Program-made: the position numbers and the translations under genes
Notes under the pieces: generated by a model
Told to the model about the DNA's origin: nothing
What the model saw: only the letters and a program-made list of their open reading frames with translations
Databases searched by the model: none
From: Branchiostoma floridae
Taxonomy: Eukaryota; Chordata; Leptocardii; Amphioxiformes; Branchiostomatidae
Length of the DNA: 64,000 nt
Reading direction: 5' to 3'
NCBI RefSeq assembly: GCF_000003815.2
Contig: NC_049982.1
Location: 487,815-551,814, forward strand
Shown here: positions 34,101-43,592 of the stretch, in pieces
How the letters are laid out: each line of letters opens with the position of its first letter
Position numbering within the stretch: the first letter of the stretch is position 1

Positions 34101-35990
34101 TGCAGACTGAGGATGGTGTGGAATGTGGGGAGAGGGGGAAGGTTCTGGTTTACCCCTCACCGTTTAACGTGAATAGACACTCACAGTCACCGGGGCACTT
34201 TTTTTCCCACGCACAGTATGTTATGACTAATGAACTGGAATAACTTGCCAGCACATGTTGTTACATAACCAAAAGTTTTGTAAATGGGTTGGGGCTGGCA
34301 CAGTTCAGGGACCTTACCACCACACCACTCCCCACCCATACACACACACACACATACAAAAACTGTGTCATGGTGCAGCCTTTAAATTTGTACCGCACAG
34401 AATTTGAGCAGGGTTGATTTTTTTAGTTTGGCCAACTTATCATGACATGCTTGGTTTTAAGACAAAGACTCTTTAAAGCTTTATTCTATACGTCTATTTT
34501 GTACTTTGTGTAAAAGTTGTTGTCATACATTGTACTGTACCATGTACAAATTCAATTGTCATGCAATAAAGTTCTCTCTATAACCTCCTTGCTATAACAT
34601 TCAATGATTCATATCACCACTTTTGTTAACTTCGGGCCGGGCCTTTTTTCATTCATCAGTACCACAATCTATACCTTGAATATTGATATGGTACAGGTCC
34701 AAATTACTGTGTAAGTGCATTTAATTTCACAGGGATTTAATTTCGCGGTACGGGAAAAAGGACTTTTCACGGTAGAATTCAGTTTGCTGTAACACCATAG
34801 ACTGCAGTCTAATACCATAATAGAAAAATGTTCGCGGTGGTTTTAAGTTCTCCGGTGAAGTGGTCATCCCGAAAACCGCGAACATTTCTGCATTTACAGT
34901 ACTAGATCGTGAAGCACTGATACAATACTGATATAAATTTACACCATCTGTATATGCTAATTTTGTGACTAAAGATGTGTAAAAAAAATTCTTCCTGAAA
35001 AACGAAAATTTAACACTGTGAAAGACATGAAATTATGCTGCACTGAGTCTAAAACTTGAAATCTGAGCCATCTTGGGAATCAAAATATTTAGTTTTCATC
35101 TCGCTCATGACCTCATGACACCAAGTGACCAAAGCGACACCTGGGGACTGTCCCACTGACTAGCATGACTAATACACAACAGATAACCAACTGGAGTGAT
35201 ACTCTGGTCTGATACTCCCACCCAACCCAAGAACTCTCCTCTCCTCTTCTCTACTCTACAGGTGGGTAGTTTTGTACAGGTACAGGTCCGGACGAATGTA
35301 CCTAAACCTCTGTAACAGTAACTGTAGAGTAGAGTAGATATATGTACTTGTCCCTGCCCTGATGTTTAGCAGACAGCCCTATTAAATCATGTCTCTTTTT
35401 TTCCCTTTACTGTAGGGACTAGGAATGTACTAGTTACTAGTTAGATACTAGGAGTACTATAGGTAGTGTAGATTTTCTAGAGAACCCAGAATAACCAGAT
35501 GTCTGTTTAAGTGTTATCAATCTAAGTAGGTCAAAGACTACCAATGATAATACATCTAAGTAATTAATATCATTGATCTCGTTTGTATAAAATTTATGGA
35601 GAGACAGACTGTTGTCTTTGAATTAAATTGGTGTTTTCATATGCAAAACAGGATGTGTGAACATTTCATTAGCGACTAACAATCGTACACTACACATTAT
35701 GCACATACCGATACACATACACATGCTACAGGTAGAAACACAGTGATTTGAGGTAAAACCTTACCCTGTATGCCGCCCTGGGCGCCCGGACCGGCAACAT
35801 TACTGTTCGCGAGGATACAGGCCCGACAGGCCGTGTGAAGGCAGGGGAAGAGTTTGGGTTCATGACAAGCCTCCGACTTGCAGACCGCACAGCTCAGTAG
35901 CAGGGACGGGACGGGCCTGGCTTCTGTCTCCCGTGGTTCTTGGTGAGGTTCCTGTGCGGCTGGAGGCTGCTGTTGAGGATTCTCCGCCAT
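1346..35990 (-). CDS. TRIM33: TIF1-family TRIM protein (TRIM24/TRIM33-type E3 ubiquitin ligase and chromatin reader)
   Basis: Nuclear transcription cofactor with ubiquitin-ligase and histone-reading modules; in vertebrates TRIM33 acts on SMAD4/TGF-beta and TRIM24 on nuclear receptors. Coding exons in transcript order: 35990-35765, 21553-21390, 19965-19733, 19261-19105, 18206-18106, 16461-16270, 15411-15324, 15058-14758, 13007-12904, 12236-12090, 11505-11425, 9677-9465, 7521-7430, 6879-6729, 6315-6008, 5373-5259, 4829-4755, 4233-4081, then 3079-2882 or 1588-1346. All phases match across GT-AG introns, giving 1032 or 1047 aa; vertebrate members are about 1050-1130. RING C34-C83 (CAVC, PCLH, CRAC, CPKC), split over exons 1-2; B-box1 about 116-153; B-box2 about 176-207; coiled coil about 209-370; Gln/Pro-rich linker 388-750; PHD C820-C861 (WCAVC, CCDTC, YHLTC, CTLC); bromodomain from about 880 with the BC-loop Asn in TNCAKYN. 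PQVPL at 703-707 fits the PxVxL HP1-binding motif; VKKE (714) and VKQE (746) fit SUMO sites. I chose ATG 35990 for its strong context (A at -3, G at +4). It looks like the single pro-orthologue of TRIM24/33/66, so the symbol is approximate. Confidence 0.93.
2882..3079 (-). CDS. TRIM33: TRIM33 alternative last coding exon A
   Basis: This 66-codon exon follows a good acceptor (CGCTGCCACAG) in phase 0 and ends with TGA at 2884-2882, so it joins exon 18 (ending ...CAKYNL) directly. It begins [20 protein letters not shown], the last bromodomain helix. It aligns with exon B around EVGHAGK/DMGKAGK, TERL and the spacing that follows. The tail is basic ([11 protein letters not shown]) and unlike that of vertebrate TRIM33. 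Because it carries its own stop, it and exon B are mutually exclusive ends rather than successive exons. Confidence 0.85.
   Translation of the reverse strand, partial: GESEVGHAGKLIADFFTERLATYCPDHVETFVCTLGHQMENPALSRSVEEPPANARKKQKKENES
3975..4135 (-). repeat. duplicated donor end of TRIM33 exon 18
   Basis: Donor borders are 4081 (real) and 3984, 97 bp apart. About 50 bp of exon end coding [13 protein letters not shown] plus GTGAG are repeated, with CA-dinucleotide runs between the copies. Confidence 0.88.
5394..5510 (+). repeat. dispersed repeat TAGCCTGATTAAAT, copy 1
   Basis: About 110 bp, TAGCCTGATTAAATCTGGCT...CAGCCC...GGGGCCAGTTATAGCC, shared with 39228-39330. Class unknown. Confidence 0.7.
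5670..6075 (-). repeat. six-copy donor-end repeat at TRIM33 exon 15 (PHD exon)
   Basis: Donor borders are at 6008 (real), 5944, 5878, 5812, 5748 and 5682, spaced 64 or 66 bp. Each unit encodes [15 protein letters not shown] followed by AG|GTAAG. Two subtypes alternate (CACTTGGGAACTCGTC and CACCTGGGAACAGGTGC), pointing to higher-order duplication. The CAG before GTGTACC in the longer subtype makes a weak acceptor, so units could look like micro-exons. Confidence 0.93.
7195..7346 (+). mobile_element. MITE family C fragment
   Basis: Shares the internal AATAGAGGCAAT...ATTGCTGGA-GTGAAAATGCAT and GGGCAAGTGAAAAT...TTGCCCGATAGGACAAGTG stretches of family C; both termini are missing. Confidence 0.75.
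7716..8034 (+). mobile_element. MITE family A copy 1 (GGTGCACC-word)
   Basis: TIRs CAGGGCTCGAAAT / ATTTCGAGCCCTG and direct repeats TGTAC at 7711-7715 and 8035-8039. Subterminal regions carry repeated GGGTGCACC words; the centre is AT-rich and non-coding. Confidence 0.9.
8600..8919 (+). mobile_element. MITE family A copy 2
   Basis: Same TIR and GGGTGCACC words as the copy at 7716. Target duplication TATCT at 8595-8599 and 8920-8924. Confidence 0.9.
8930..9215 (+). mobile_element. Penelope-like element fragment (GIY-YIG end) with inverted flanks
   Basis: Plus frame about 8996-9110 encodes [33 protein letters not shown], which matches the C-terminal end of Penelope-type ORFs. The flanks ACAAAATAAAGCACTTACCA and its inverse (TTGGTAAGCACTTTATTTTG) face each other, as in rearranged Penelope copies. 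Confidence 0.75.
10020..11470 (-). repeat. four-copy donor-end repeat at TRIM33 exon 11
   Basis: Units of about 307-374 bp contain the exon end, donor and roughly 260 bp of intron. Donor borders are 11425 (real), 11065, 10691 and 10384. The coding ends read [36 protein letters not shown] and [12 protein letters not shown]. The copies carry a shared AGATTGTGGGG sequence in place of the exon's 5' half, so only the 3' half is duplicated. Confidence 0.88.
13981..14306 (+). mobile_element. MITE family A copy 3
   Basis: Same family. Flanking repeat CATGCT (6 bp) on both sides, one base longer than in the other copies. Confidence 0.9.
14555..14810 (-). repeat. triplicated donor end of TRIM33 exon 8
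   Basis: Three units of 97-100 bp have donor borders at 14758 (real), 14661 and 14561. Each unit holds the exon end coding [16 protein letters not shown] (or close) and the donor GTGGGTGGTGTAAG. Confidence 0.9.
15945..16158 (+). mobile_element. TTCGCGG-word MITE, copy 1 (followed by a half copy to 16253)
   Basis: TIR TACTGTAAATGCATTTAAGT with many TTCGCGGT/ACCGCGAA words. A second partial element starts again with TACTGTAAATGC at 16154 and stops at about 16253. Confidence 0.88.
16635..17212 (-). mobile_element. mariner/Tc1-type element, internally deleted, with partial transposase
   Basis: Terminal inverted repeats begin CGAGGGGCGTTCAATAA and extend about 35-40 bp. TA target duplications sit at 16633-16634 and 17213-17214. 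The minus-strand frame from about 17030 encodes a transposase N-terminal helix-turn-helix region ([38 protein letters not shown]) and stops without the DDE/D catalytic domain. At 578 bp it is a non-autonomous remnant in TRIM33 intron 5. Confidence 0.9.
17340..17650 (+). promoter_or_regulatory. promoter-like segment in TRIM33 intron 5
   Basis: Plus strand carries GACCAATCAGAG (about 17451), AGCCAATCATG (about 17527) and CATATAAGGGC (TATAA at 17596-17600), spaced as in TATA plus CCAAT promoters. No open frame or histone-type stem-loop is visible downstream, so it may be a displaced promoter fragment or chance. Confidence 0.3.
17796..18124 (-). repeat. short second copy of the TRIM33 exon 5 donor
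   Basis: The 25-bp stretch CCATCCTTACTTGTTCATCC plus TGTCC occurs at the real exon 5 end (from 18097) and again at about 17797. The second copy is followed by AAATGAAGGAAA, which resembles sequence upstream of exon 6 (about 16470). It covers only eight codons and the donor. Confidence 0.75.
18458..18791 (+). mobile_element. MITE family C copy 1 (CTTGCCC/GGACAAG-word)
   Basis: TIRs CAGGGTTGGATAAGT / ACTTGTCCAACCCTG, with CACAC on both sides (uninformative because it lies in a CA-rich context). Many ACTTGCCCGAT, GGGCAAGTG and GGACAAGT words near both ends. Confidence 0.85.
18960..19180 (-). repeat. duplicated donor end of TRIM33 exon 4
   Basis: About 75 bp of exon end plus donor ([16 protein letters not shown] then KKMVQ, then GTACGGGTTTC) occurs twice, with donors at 19105 (used) and 18971, 134 bp apart. 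The coding part of the copy differs by E to D (ETDKK). Confidence 0.88.
19905..20700. repeat. TRIM33 exon 3 acceptor duplications expanded into an ACCAATCAGAGCAG array
   Basis: The real exon 3 starts at 19965. Longer copies of the acceptor plus exon start (encoding [18 protein letters not shown]) have borders at about 20069, 20174 and 20308. About 18 shorter plus-strand ACCAATCAGAGCAG/GA words follow to about 20690; in reverse they are the exon's first codons (GAC TGC TCT GAT TGG). Copies read TCT where the exon reads TCA, a synonymous change. The result is a dense row of CCAAT boxes. Confidence 0.88.
21390..22039 (-). repeat. seven-copy acceptor-plus-coding repeat at TRIM33 exon 2
   Basis: Seven units of 74-75 bp have acceptor borders at 21553 (the real exon), 21628, 21702, 21777, 21852, 21927 and 22002. 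Each minus-strand unit holds a pyrimidine tract ending CCCCAG and then the exon start encoding [15 protein letters not shown], the second half of the RING. The five or so distal units form one continuous reading frame (about 25 residues per unit). A one-base shortening between 21628 and 21702 breaks the frame with the unit nearest the real exon. Confidence 0.93.
22046..22370 (-). mobile_element. MITE family C copy 2
   Basis: Inverted copy of the family at 18458, with target duplication CAGGA at 22041-22045 and 22371-22375. It lies directly beside the exon 2 acceptor array of TRIM33. Confidence 0.88.
22371..24140. other. TRIM33 intron 1 segment, no gene recognised
   Basis: No repeat family or exon is recognised, except a plus-strand CTTTCTGAAG|GTAAGT donor-like site at about 24122. 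The sequence before it (23960-24120) is GC-richer and could be an upstream non-coding exon of the nested gene. Confidence 0.35.
24295..24964. other. assembly gap
   Basis: A run of 670 Ns in TRIM33 intron 1, directly before the TG-repeat tract. An upstream exon of the nested microseminoprotein gene could be hidden here. Confidence 1.
25128..25715 (+). repeat. TG/CA-rich microsatellite
   Basis: About 590 bp of TG repeats interrupted by TATG, GAG and CG variants, just after the gap and upstream of the microseminoprotein gene. Apparent His-Thr open frames on the minus strand are an artefact of the repeat. Confidence 0.97.
25913..27344 (+). CDS. secreted beta-microseminoprotein-like protein (MSMB/MSMP family)
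   Basis: Three coding exons, 25913-26010, 26350-26490 and 27218-27344, join in frame with GT-AG borders into 121 aa. Residues 1 to about 22 ([12 protein letters not shown]...TEGAA) form a signal peptide. The mature part has the family's cysteine layout: YCEWEG, then GW[11 protein letters not shown], LFCA, PDHC, NCE, and a final D-P-L-K-P-C just before the C-terminus. I count 8 mature-region cysteines, against the usual 10 of vertebrate MSMB. The family is of small secreted proteins (PSP94, PC3-secreted microprotein); function in invertebrates is not known to me. Poly(A) signal AATAAA lies at 27622-27627. A TCCCACACAG acceptor-like site just before the ATG hints at a non-coding first exon upstream, possibly beyond the gap. 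The gene lies inside TRIM33 intron 1 on the opposite strand. Confidence 0.86.
26859..27162 (+). mobile_element. hAT-like MITE in the microseminoprotein intron 2
   Basis: TIRs CAGGGTTGTAGCCAGC / GCTGGCTACAACCCTG and a perfect 8-bp target duplication GTATATCC (26851-26858 and 27163-27170), as in hAT elements. 304 bp, no transposase. Confidence 0.9.
27658..27869 (+). mobile_element. TTCGCGG-word MITE, copy 2
   Basis: TACTGTAAATG ... CATTTACAGTA ends and at least eight TTCGCGG/CCGCGAA words, just after the microseminoprotein poly(A) signal. Confidence 0.9.
28681..30526 (+). mobile_element. Mutator-like DNA element with long TIRs
   Basis: TIRs of about 105-130 bp start TAGTCTCTACCAGACTCCGG and match across both ends with a small indel. 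The flanks are the 9-bp repeat GCCTTTTTT (28672-28680 and 30527-30535). The interior is 1.6 kb with a CpG-rich centre (about 28950-29450) and no recognisable transposase. A 9-bp duplication with long TIRs suggests MULE. Confidence 0.75.
30536..30790 (+). repeat. old dispersed repeat hit by the Mutator-like element (copy 1)
   Basis: Sequence from about 28660 interrupted at 28681 and resumed at 30536 is a diverged relative of 50013-50395. Shared stretches include GACCCTAG-CTTTTTT, TTTGACRTTGAAAATGC-like, AGAGTTTTGG and AACAGGAAA-ACAA. Its class is not recognised. Confidence 0.6.
31387..32228 (+). mobile_element. CAGGG-type element, family D (TTGCA-word), with nested insertion
   Basis: TIRs CAGGGTTCGAAATAC / GTATTTCGATCCCTG with flanks GCTGG and GCAGG (one mismatch). 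The repeated subterminal word is ACTTGCAATTTG/TTGCATG. A second element (31846-32206) is inserted near its 3' end. Confidence 0.75.
31846..32206 (+). mobile_element. PIF/Harbinger-like MITE nested in family D
   Basis: TIRs of about 37 bp beginning GGCCACACCAATTTAATTTC, with 3-bp TAA duplications at 31843-31845 and 32207-32209. No transposase. Confidence 0.8.
32302..34078. mobile_element. foldback element with about 0.65 kb inverted arms
   Basis: Left arm about 32302-32965, right arm about 33375-34078, spacer about 410 bp. Arm ends are AATAGAGTTAATTCCAGTTG. Both arms keep the same open frame ([20 protein letters not shown], then [11 protein letters not shown]), but no known protein is recognised. 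I could not define a target duplication. A 111-bp inverted-repeat element (TAGCCTGAGTGTCATCC..., 33239-33349) sits in the spacer. Confidence 0.8.
33239..33349 (+). mobile_element. small inverted-repeat MITE inside the foldback spacer
   Basis: TIRs TAGCCTGAGTGTCATCCTAG / CTAGGATGACACTCAGGCTA, 111 bp, with a second inner palindrome (TACTCACC...GGTGAGTA). Confidence 0.8.
34705..34901 (+). mobile_element. TTCGCGG-word MITE, copy 3
   Basis: Same family with several decayed words; in TRIM33 intron 1. Confidence 0.88.
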
Positions 35991-36019
35991 TTCTAGCACT
36001 GAATTCGAATTCGGAGTCC

Positions 36020-36363
36020 CAACACAAAACCCTTCCAAACTCACACCGCCATTTTGCTATTCTTCCCGCTACACAGAGGTTTATACCAAGATTGAAAATT
36101 TATCTTTTCCAGAAAATTGCTTACTTTGCTGTTTTTTTGTAATTTCTACACTTGAATACTTGTGCTAAAAGTAATGAATGTCCAATTTGTGAATTATTTG
36201 CCTCATATCCTATAAATTCTAATTTTTTCTCGATTATGTAATTATGACACCCCTCCGTCTGAATGCACTCACCCAGAAGGGCGTTCTCGCGAGGTCTCGG
36301 CACGAGATGCGCAGAAAGGTGCGCAGTGGTCTAGAATCGGCCTTTTTGGTCGAGCTTCCAAAA
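36020..36363. promoter_or_regulatory. bidirectional promoter between TRIM33 and RPL27A
   Basis: The two start codons are 374 bp apart and divergent. On the RPL27A side the pyrimidine run CCTTTTTG about 20 nt before the ATG fits a 5'TOP transcription start. TCTCGCGAGG at about 36284 matches the TCTCGCGAGA element known from CpG-type, often bidirectional, promoters. On the TRIM33 side the minus strand has CAAAATGGCGG (about 36046-36056), which matches the YY1 initiator-type site. No TATA box is seen. Transcription start positions are inferred. Confidence 0.6.
36041..36052 (-). promoter_or_regulatory. TRIM33 three-codon upstream ORF overlapping a YY1-type site
   Basis: The minus strand reads ATGGCGGTGTGA (Met-Ala-Val-stop) about 50 nt before the TRIM33 start codon. 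The ATGGCGG core is also the YY1 consensus. If transcription begins upstream of it, ribosomes would meet a minimal uORF; if YY1 sets the start at this site, the uORF may be left out of the mRNA. The sequence alone cannot decide. Confidence 0.5.
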
Positions 36364-39627
<3,264 letters not shown>

Positions 39628-39739
39628 AGTCTTTATCCCAGTAAATTCCACATTAAAAAAACACATCCTGTCTGATACTGTGTGGTCTGCTTTCTTGGAA
39701 TGTGGTCTTTTTTTTTGTAGGATAATATATGATAAGTAT

Positions 39740-39832
39740 GAAATACTCCATATCACCCAAGGTACCAACCCAACCACAGTCCGGTTGAACCAACCGGTGT
39801 GAGGGCTTGGGACCGAGGGTGATATGGAATAC
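39740..39832. mobile_element. small inverted repeat downstream of RPL27A
   Basis: GAAATACTCCATATCACCC / GGGTGATATGGAATAC arms of about 30 bp surround an inner AACCGGTT-like palindrome; a MITE-sized hairpin after the RPL27A poly(A) signal. Confidence 0.65.
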
Positions 39833-40061
39833 ATGTTGTCTTTTTGTCCTGTTGTCATACCCACCCAAGGAAAAACACTTAAAATGTGAAGTGCACCAGA
39901 AGTTGAGAATATTTTACCTCTATCGTACCGAAAATCAGAACTTTGTAACATCGTTGTTGAAAATGCGTTTTCATAAACCTAAAATGACCGATATGACAAC
40001 ATTGGCTGAAATGAAACTGAAACACATAGGCTCACAATCAAAACTCAACTCTGAAACATTA

Positions 40062-43000
40062 TTTATTCGATGACAAATAATACATACAATATCCAACATC
40101 CACTTAACAATAGTCCTAACAATACCTTCTAAAATGAAAAGCTGAAAGACCTGTACTTCAGTAAATAGATACTCTCATATAGTTATAACTTAGCAGTATC
40201 ATTTGTAAAGGTGTATATGAAATGACAGTAAGCCCTTTTCAATTCATGGAGTAAACCATTTGGTAGAATTTACCCCCACCAATATTTTATCACTATAACA
40301 TAGTACATATCTGTCCTTTTGTCATTCCAACATTTTCACCCTGTCAAATCTAACTCTAAGATGGTACATAAACAGAAAGTGATTCTGTATGGAAGTGACA
40401 TCAGTTAATTGTAGATTTAGAAAATATCTCCCAAGACGACTTTCTTAAGGCACAAAGACATGTTAAAATCCTGCTAAAATTGTTGCTGTTTTGGTCTACC
40501 ACTGAGGAACAGTTTGTAGTACATGTAAATTTTCCATAGAGCTATTTATATAGAAAAAGTCTACAGGTACCTGTTAAGATTTAGAGTGCAGATTGACAGT
40601 AAAGGCACAGTTGGTCCCTTATACATGTATAACTACTCTCCAAGCAGAGTTTAGGCTCCGGCCGTTTTTGACGTTTTTTATACCGTTTTATCAGGCTTTC
40701 TACTTTGTACCGTTTTCTTTATGTTTCACAGCTGGTACCAAATAGAACGCCCGAGAAAAGCGTGTAAAAAAAACCGTCAAAAAACAGCCGGAGCCTAACC
40801 TCTGCTTGGAGAGTAATGTATAACACTCTTAAAATACAGTGTTTCTTGGCCTCAGCTTCAGGCTCCCTGGGCTATATTTTGACAGTCATATTTTTTTCTG
40901 AATACATTTTCTCTGATGGCTACCACTATCTGAACAATACTTCAGATAATGGGAAACCATCGCAAAGCATTTACACTAGAGGCAAAAAAGCAGCATTATC
41001 AAAACACAACCCAAGGAGCCTACTGCTAGGCTATCTATTCTCTGTCTCTGCAGATTAGTAGAACATTGCAGACATTCTAGGTACATAAGGCAAGGAAGTA
41101 CACTATAGTCCCGCCTATACCATGTTAACAGTTAGGGGGATGAAGTCAACAACCTACATTTTGTACTCTGTTACATAGACCTATCTGTTCAAACTACTTA
41201 AATGTTCCCAACAACGAGTTAAGGTAAACTATCCAGAGATTTTGGTTTACACCAAATTTGTCATGTTAGAAGGGTGGAGGCTCAATAGTAGAGACCTCCA
41301 TGATTAGGTACTTCTAAATTCTCCATTTGTAGAAAAAATGCAGGAGAAATCTTACTGTAAGGCTATCTTAGTTCAGTGGCAGGTAATATGAGTGTACTTC
41401 TTAGCTCAGGGTAAATGTACAAGACACAACATCCCTCTTCTTTCTTACACACAGAATAACAGGAAAAGGATGTATGTCCATAAAATATTACAACTTACTA
41501 CAGCTACAAAGAAAATAAAAAGTATTTTAGTTTAAGTATTCTTAACATTAGGAACAACCTAAACTTGAAAAAAAGCTACAGTGGCAAAAAAATTTTACAA
41601 CCTTATACAATATAGACACAAGAGATTCCCTGGACAAGAAAGTTGAATAAGACTCTCAATGTCTTGAATGCTCAACAAATTATTACATCTTACTTAGATA
41701 CAGTTACAATACATAAAATAAGTACAAATGGTACAACCTTAAATGGAACGAAATAAGTACATCTAAAAACTCTTTTATAAGTACCTTTAGTTATCGGAAA
41801 AGAAACAGCCGCACCATAATTAAAGGCAATTGCCAATTCAACCTCTAAAACATCTGTAACTCTGGAATGATATTTGTAAAAATTCTACCATATAGAAATA
41901 CTGGCTACCTTTTATATGTTATCAATCGTACAGATCCAACTAACAGTAAAGTTTATAAAACAATGGCCCTAAAAAGTTGTTCCCCAGCCTCCACTAAGCT
42001 TTTTTTAATATCTCCAATGTCGATGTCCTTACTATACTGACTACTTACACCCTACCCACAGGGGTAATAACATTTAAATCTAGCTGGAAAGTTCTTGTCT
42101 ATATCAATCCAATCCAGCATAGCATTTAAGGCTAGAAAAAAGGGTAACATTTCTTATTACAGGTGACAGGGAAATTTCGTTGGTCATTCACATTTCCAGC
42201 TCCTATTTCTTTTTAAGCCAACACTCCTGTTTGTGAAAGGCATGTTGCAAAATGGATACCATTCACCCAAAATACCTTTCACATGGAAGAAACACCATCT
42301 TCCGTGGTATATATGACGTCCAAACTTTTTGGATAAAATTGAGCCTTCCAGAATGTTGTCTTTTGGTCAGCACTAATAAAAGACCTTCAGGCGTTTTCTT
42401 TAAAATTGTAGAAGTTAATGAGAAAGGAAGTGACATATATTTTGTTCCCAAAAGAGTGAGTTTTTCATACTGACTCCAACTGTGCAATCGATGATACTTT
42501 TCACTTCCATTTTAATAAGTCATTTGGGGGTCAAAGGCTGAGCAAGTCAAATTTGCTTGCCAAAAACCTTAGGAAGAAGACCTTATTTTACATACTGTAG
42601 TTCAAGTTCTTGATAACCTGAAAGTTAAGTGGGATTTATCATCAATGCGGAATTGTGCTGGTATTGTTCAGGTCAATACAGAAAGAGATGCTCTTCAGTT
42701 TAGTCCAGTCATATAAAGAAGGCCTTTAAGTTTACCTAAATGTTTTCACAGAGATCAGTAGAATTTATCGTCGATACGGAAAGCTCTAGCGGTGCTGATA
42801 TCGTTGGGGTCGATGAAGACAGAGATGCTCTTGCCCTGGTTGACGTCAACGATATGGGAGGTCCAGTCTTTATGAAAGCTCAGTCTTATAAAGATTAGGC
42901 CTTTAAGTTAACTGAAATGTCTTTACGGAGATCAGTAGAATTTATCGTCGATACGGAAAGCTCTAGCGGTGCTGATATCGTTTGGGTCGATGAAGACCGA

Positions 43001-43458
43001 GATGCTCTTGCCCTGGTTGACGTCAACGATATGGGAGGTCCATTCTTTATGAAAGTTCAGTCTTATAAAGAAGGCCTTTAAGTTTACCTAAATGTTTTCA
43101 CAGAGATCAGTAGAATTTATCGTCGATACGGAAAGCTCTAGCGGTGCTGATATCGTTGGGGTCGATGAAGACAGAGATGCTCTTGCCCTGGTTGACGTCA
43201 ACGATATGGGAGGTCCAGTCTTTATGAAAGCTCAGTCTTATAAAGATTAGGCCTTTAAGTTAACTGAAATGTCTTTACGGAGATCAGTAGAATTTATCGT
43301 CGATACGGAAAGCTCTAGCGGTGCTGATATCGTTTGGGTCGATGAAGACCGAGATGCTCTTGCCCTGGTTGACGTCAACGATATGGGAGGTCCAGTCTTT
43401 ATGAAAGCTCAGTCTTATGAAGAAGGCCTTTAAGTTAACTGAAATGTCTTTCTGGAGA
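40062..43458 (-). other. probable long 3' UTR of MB21D2
   Basis: Downstream of the MB21D2 stop, about 2.6 kb (roughly 40080-42740) is AT-rich and has few repeats apart from one small inverted-repeat element at 40634-40815, in contrast to the rest of the window. A minus-strand AATAAA (TTTATT at 40062-40067) could be its poly(A) signal. This is inference. The stretch nearest the stop (42750-43458) holds four extra copies of the last exon's 3' end. Confidence 0.4.
40634..40815. mobile_element. 182-bp inverted-repeat MITE
   Basis: Arms TACTCTCCAAGCAGAGTTTAGG / TAACCTCTGCTTGGAGAGTA continue over GCTCCGGC and TTTTTGACG for about 40 bp. Confidence 0.85.
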
Positions 43459-43592
43459 TCAGTAGAATTTATCGTCGATACGGAAAGCTCTAGCGGTGCT
43501 GATATCGTTTGGGTCGATGAAGACCGAGATGCTCTTGCCCTGGTTGACGTCAACGATATGGGAGGTCCAGTCTCGGAACCGGCTCTCCCTGT
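42750..43592 (-). repeat. five-copy repeat of the MB21D2 stop-codon exon end
   Basis: Units start at 42752, 42929, 43104, 43281 and 43456, spaced 177, 175, 177, 175 bp, so a 352-bp dimer has itself been duplicated. Each minus-strand unit encodes DWTSHIVDVNQGKSISVFID, then PNDISTARAFRIDDKFY and TGA. The unit at 43456 joins the rest of exon 6. The differences I could find among copies (TCT/TCG, CCC/CCA) are synonymous. Confidence 0.93.
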
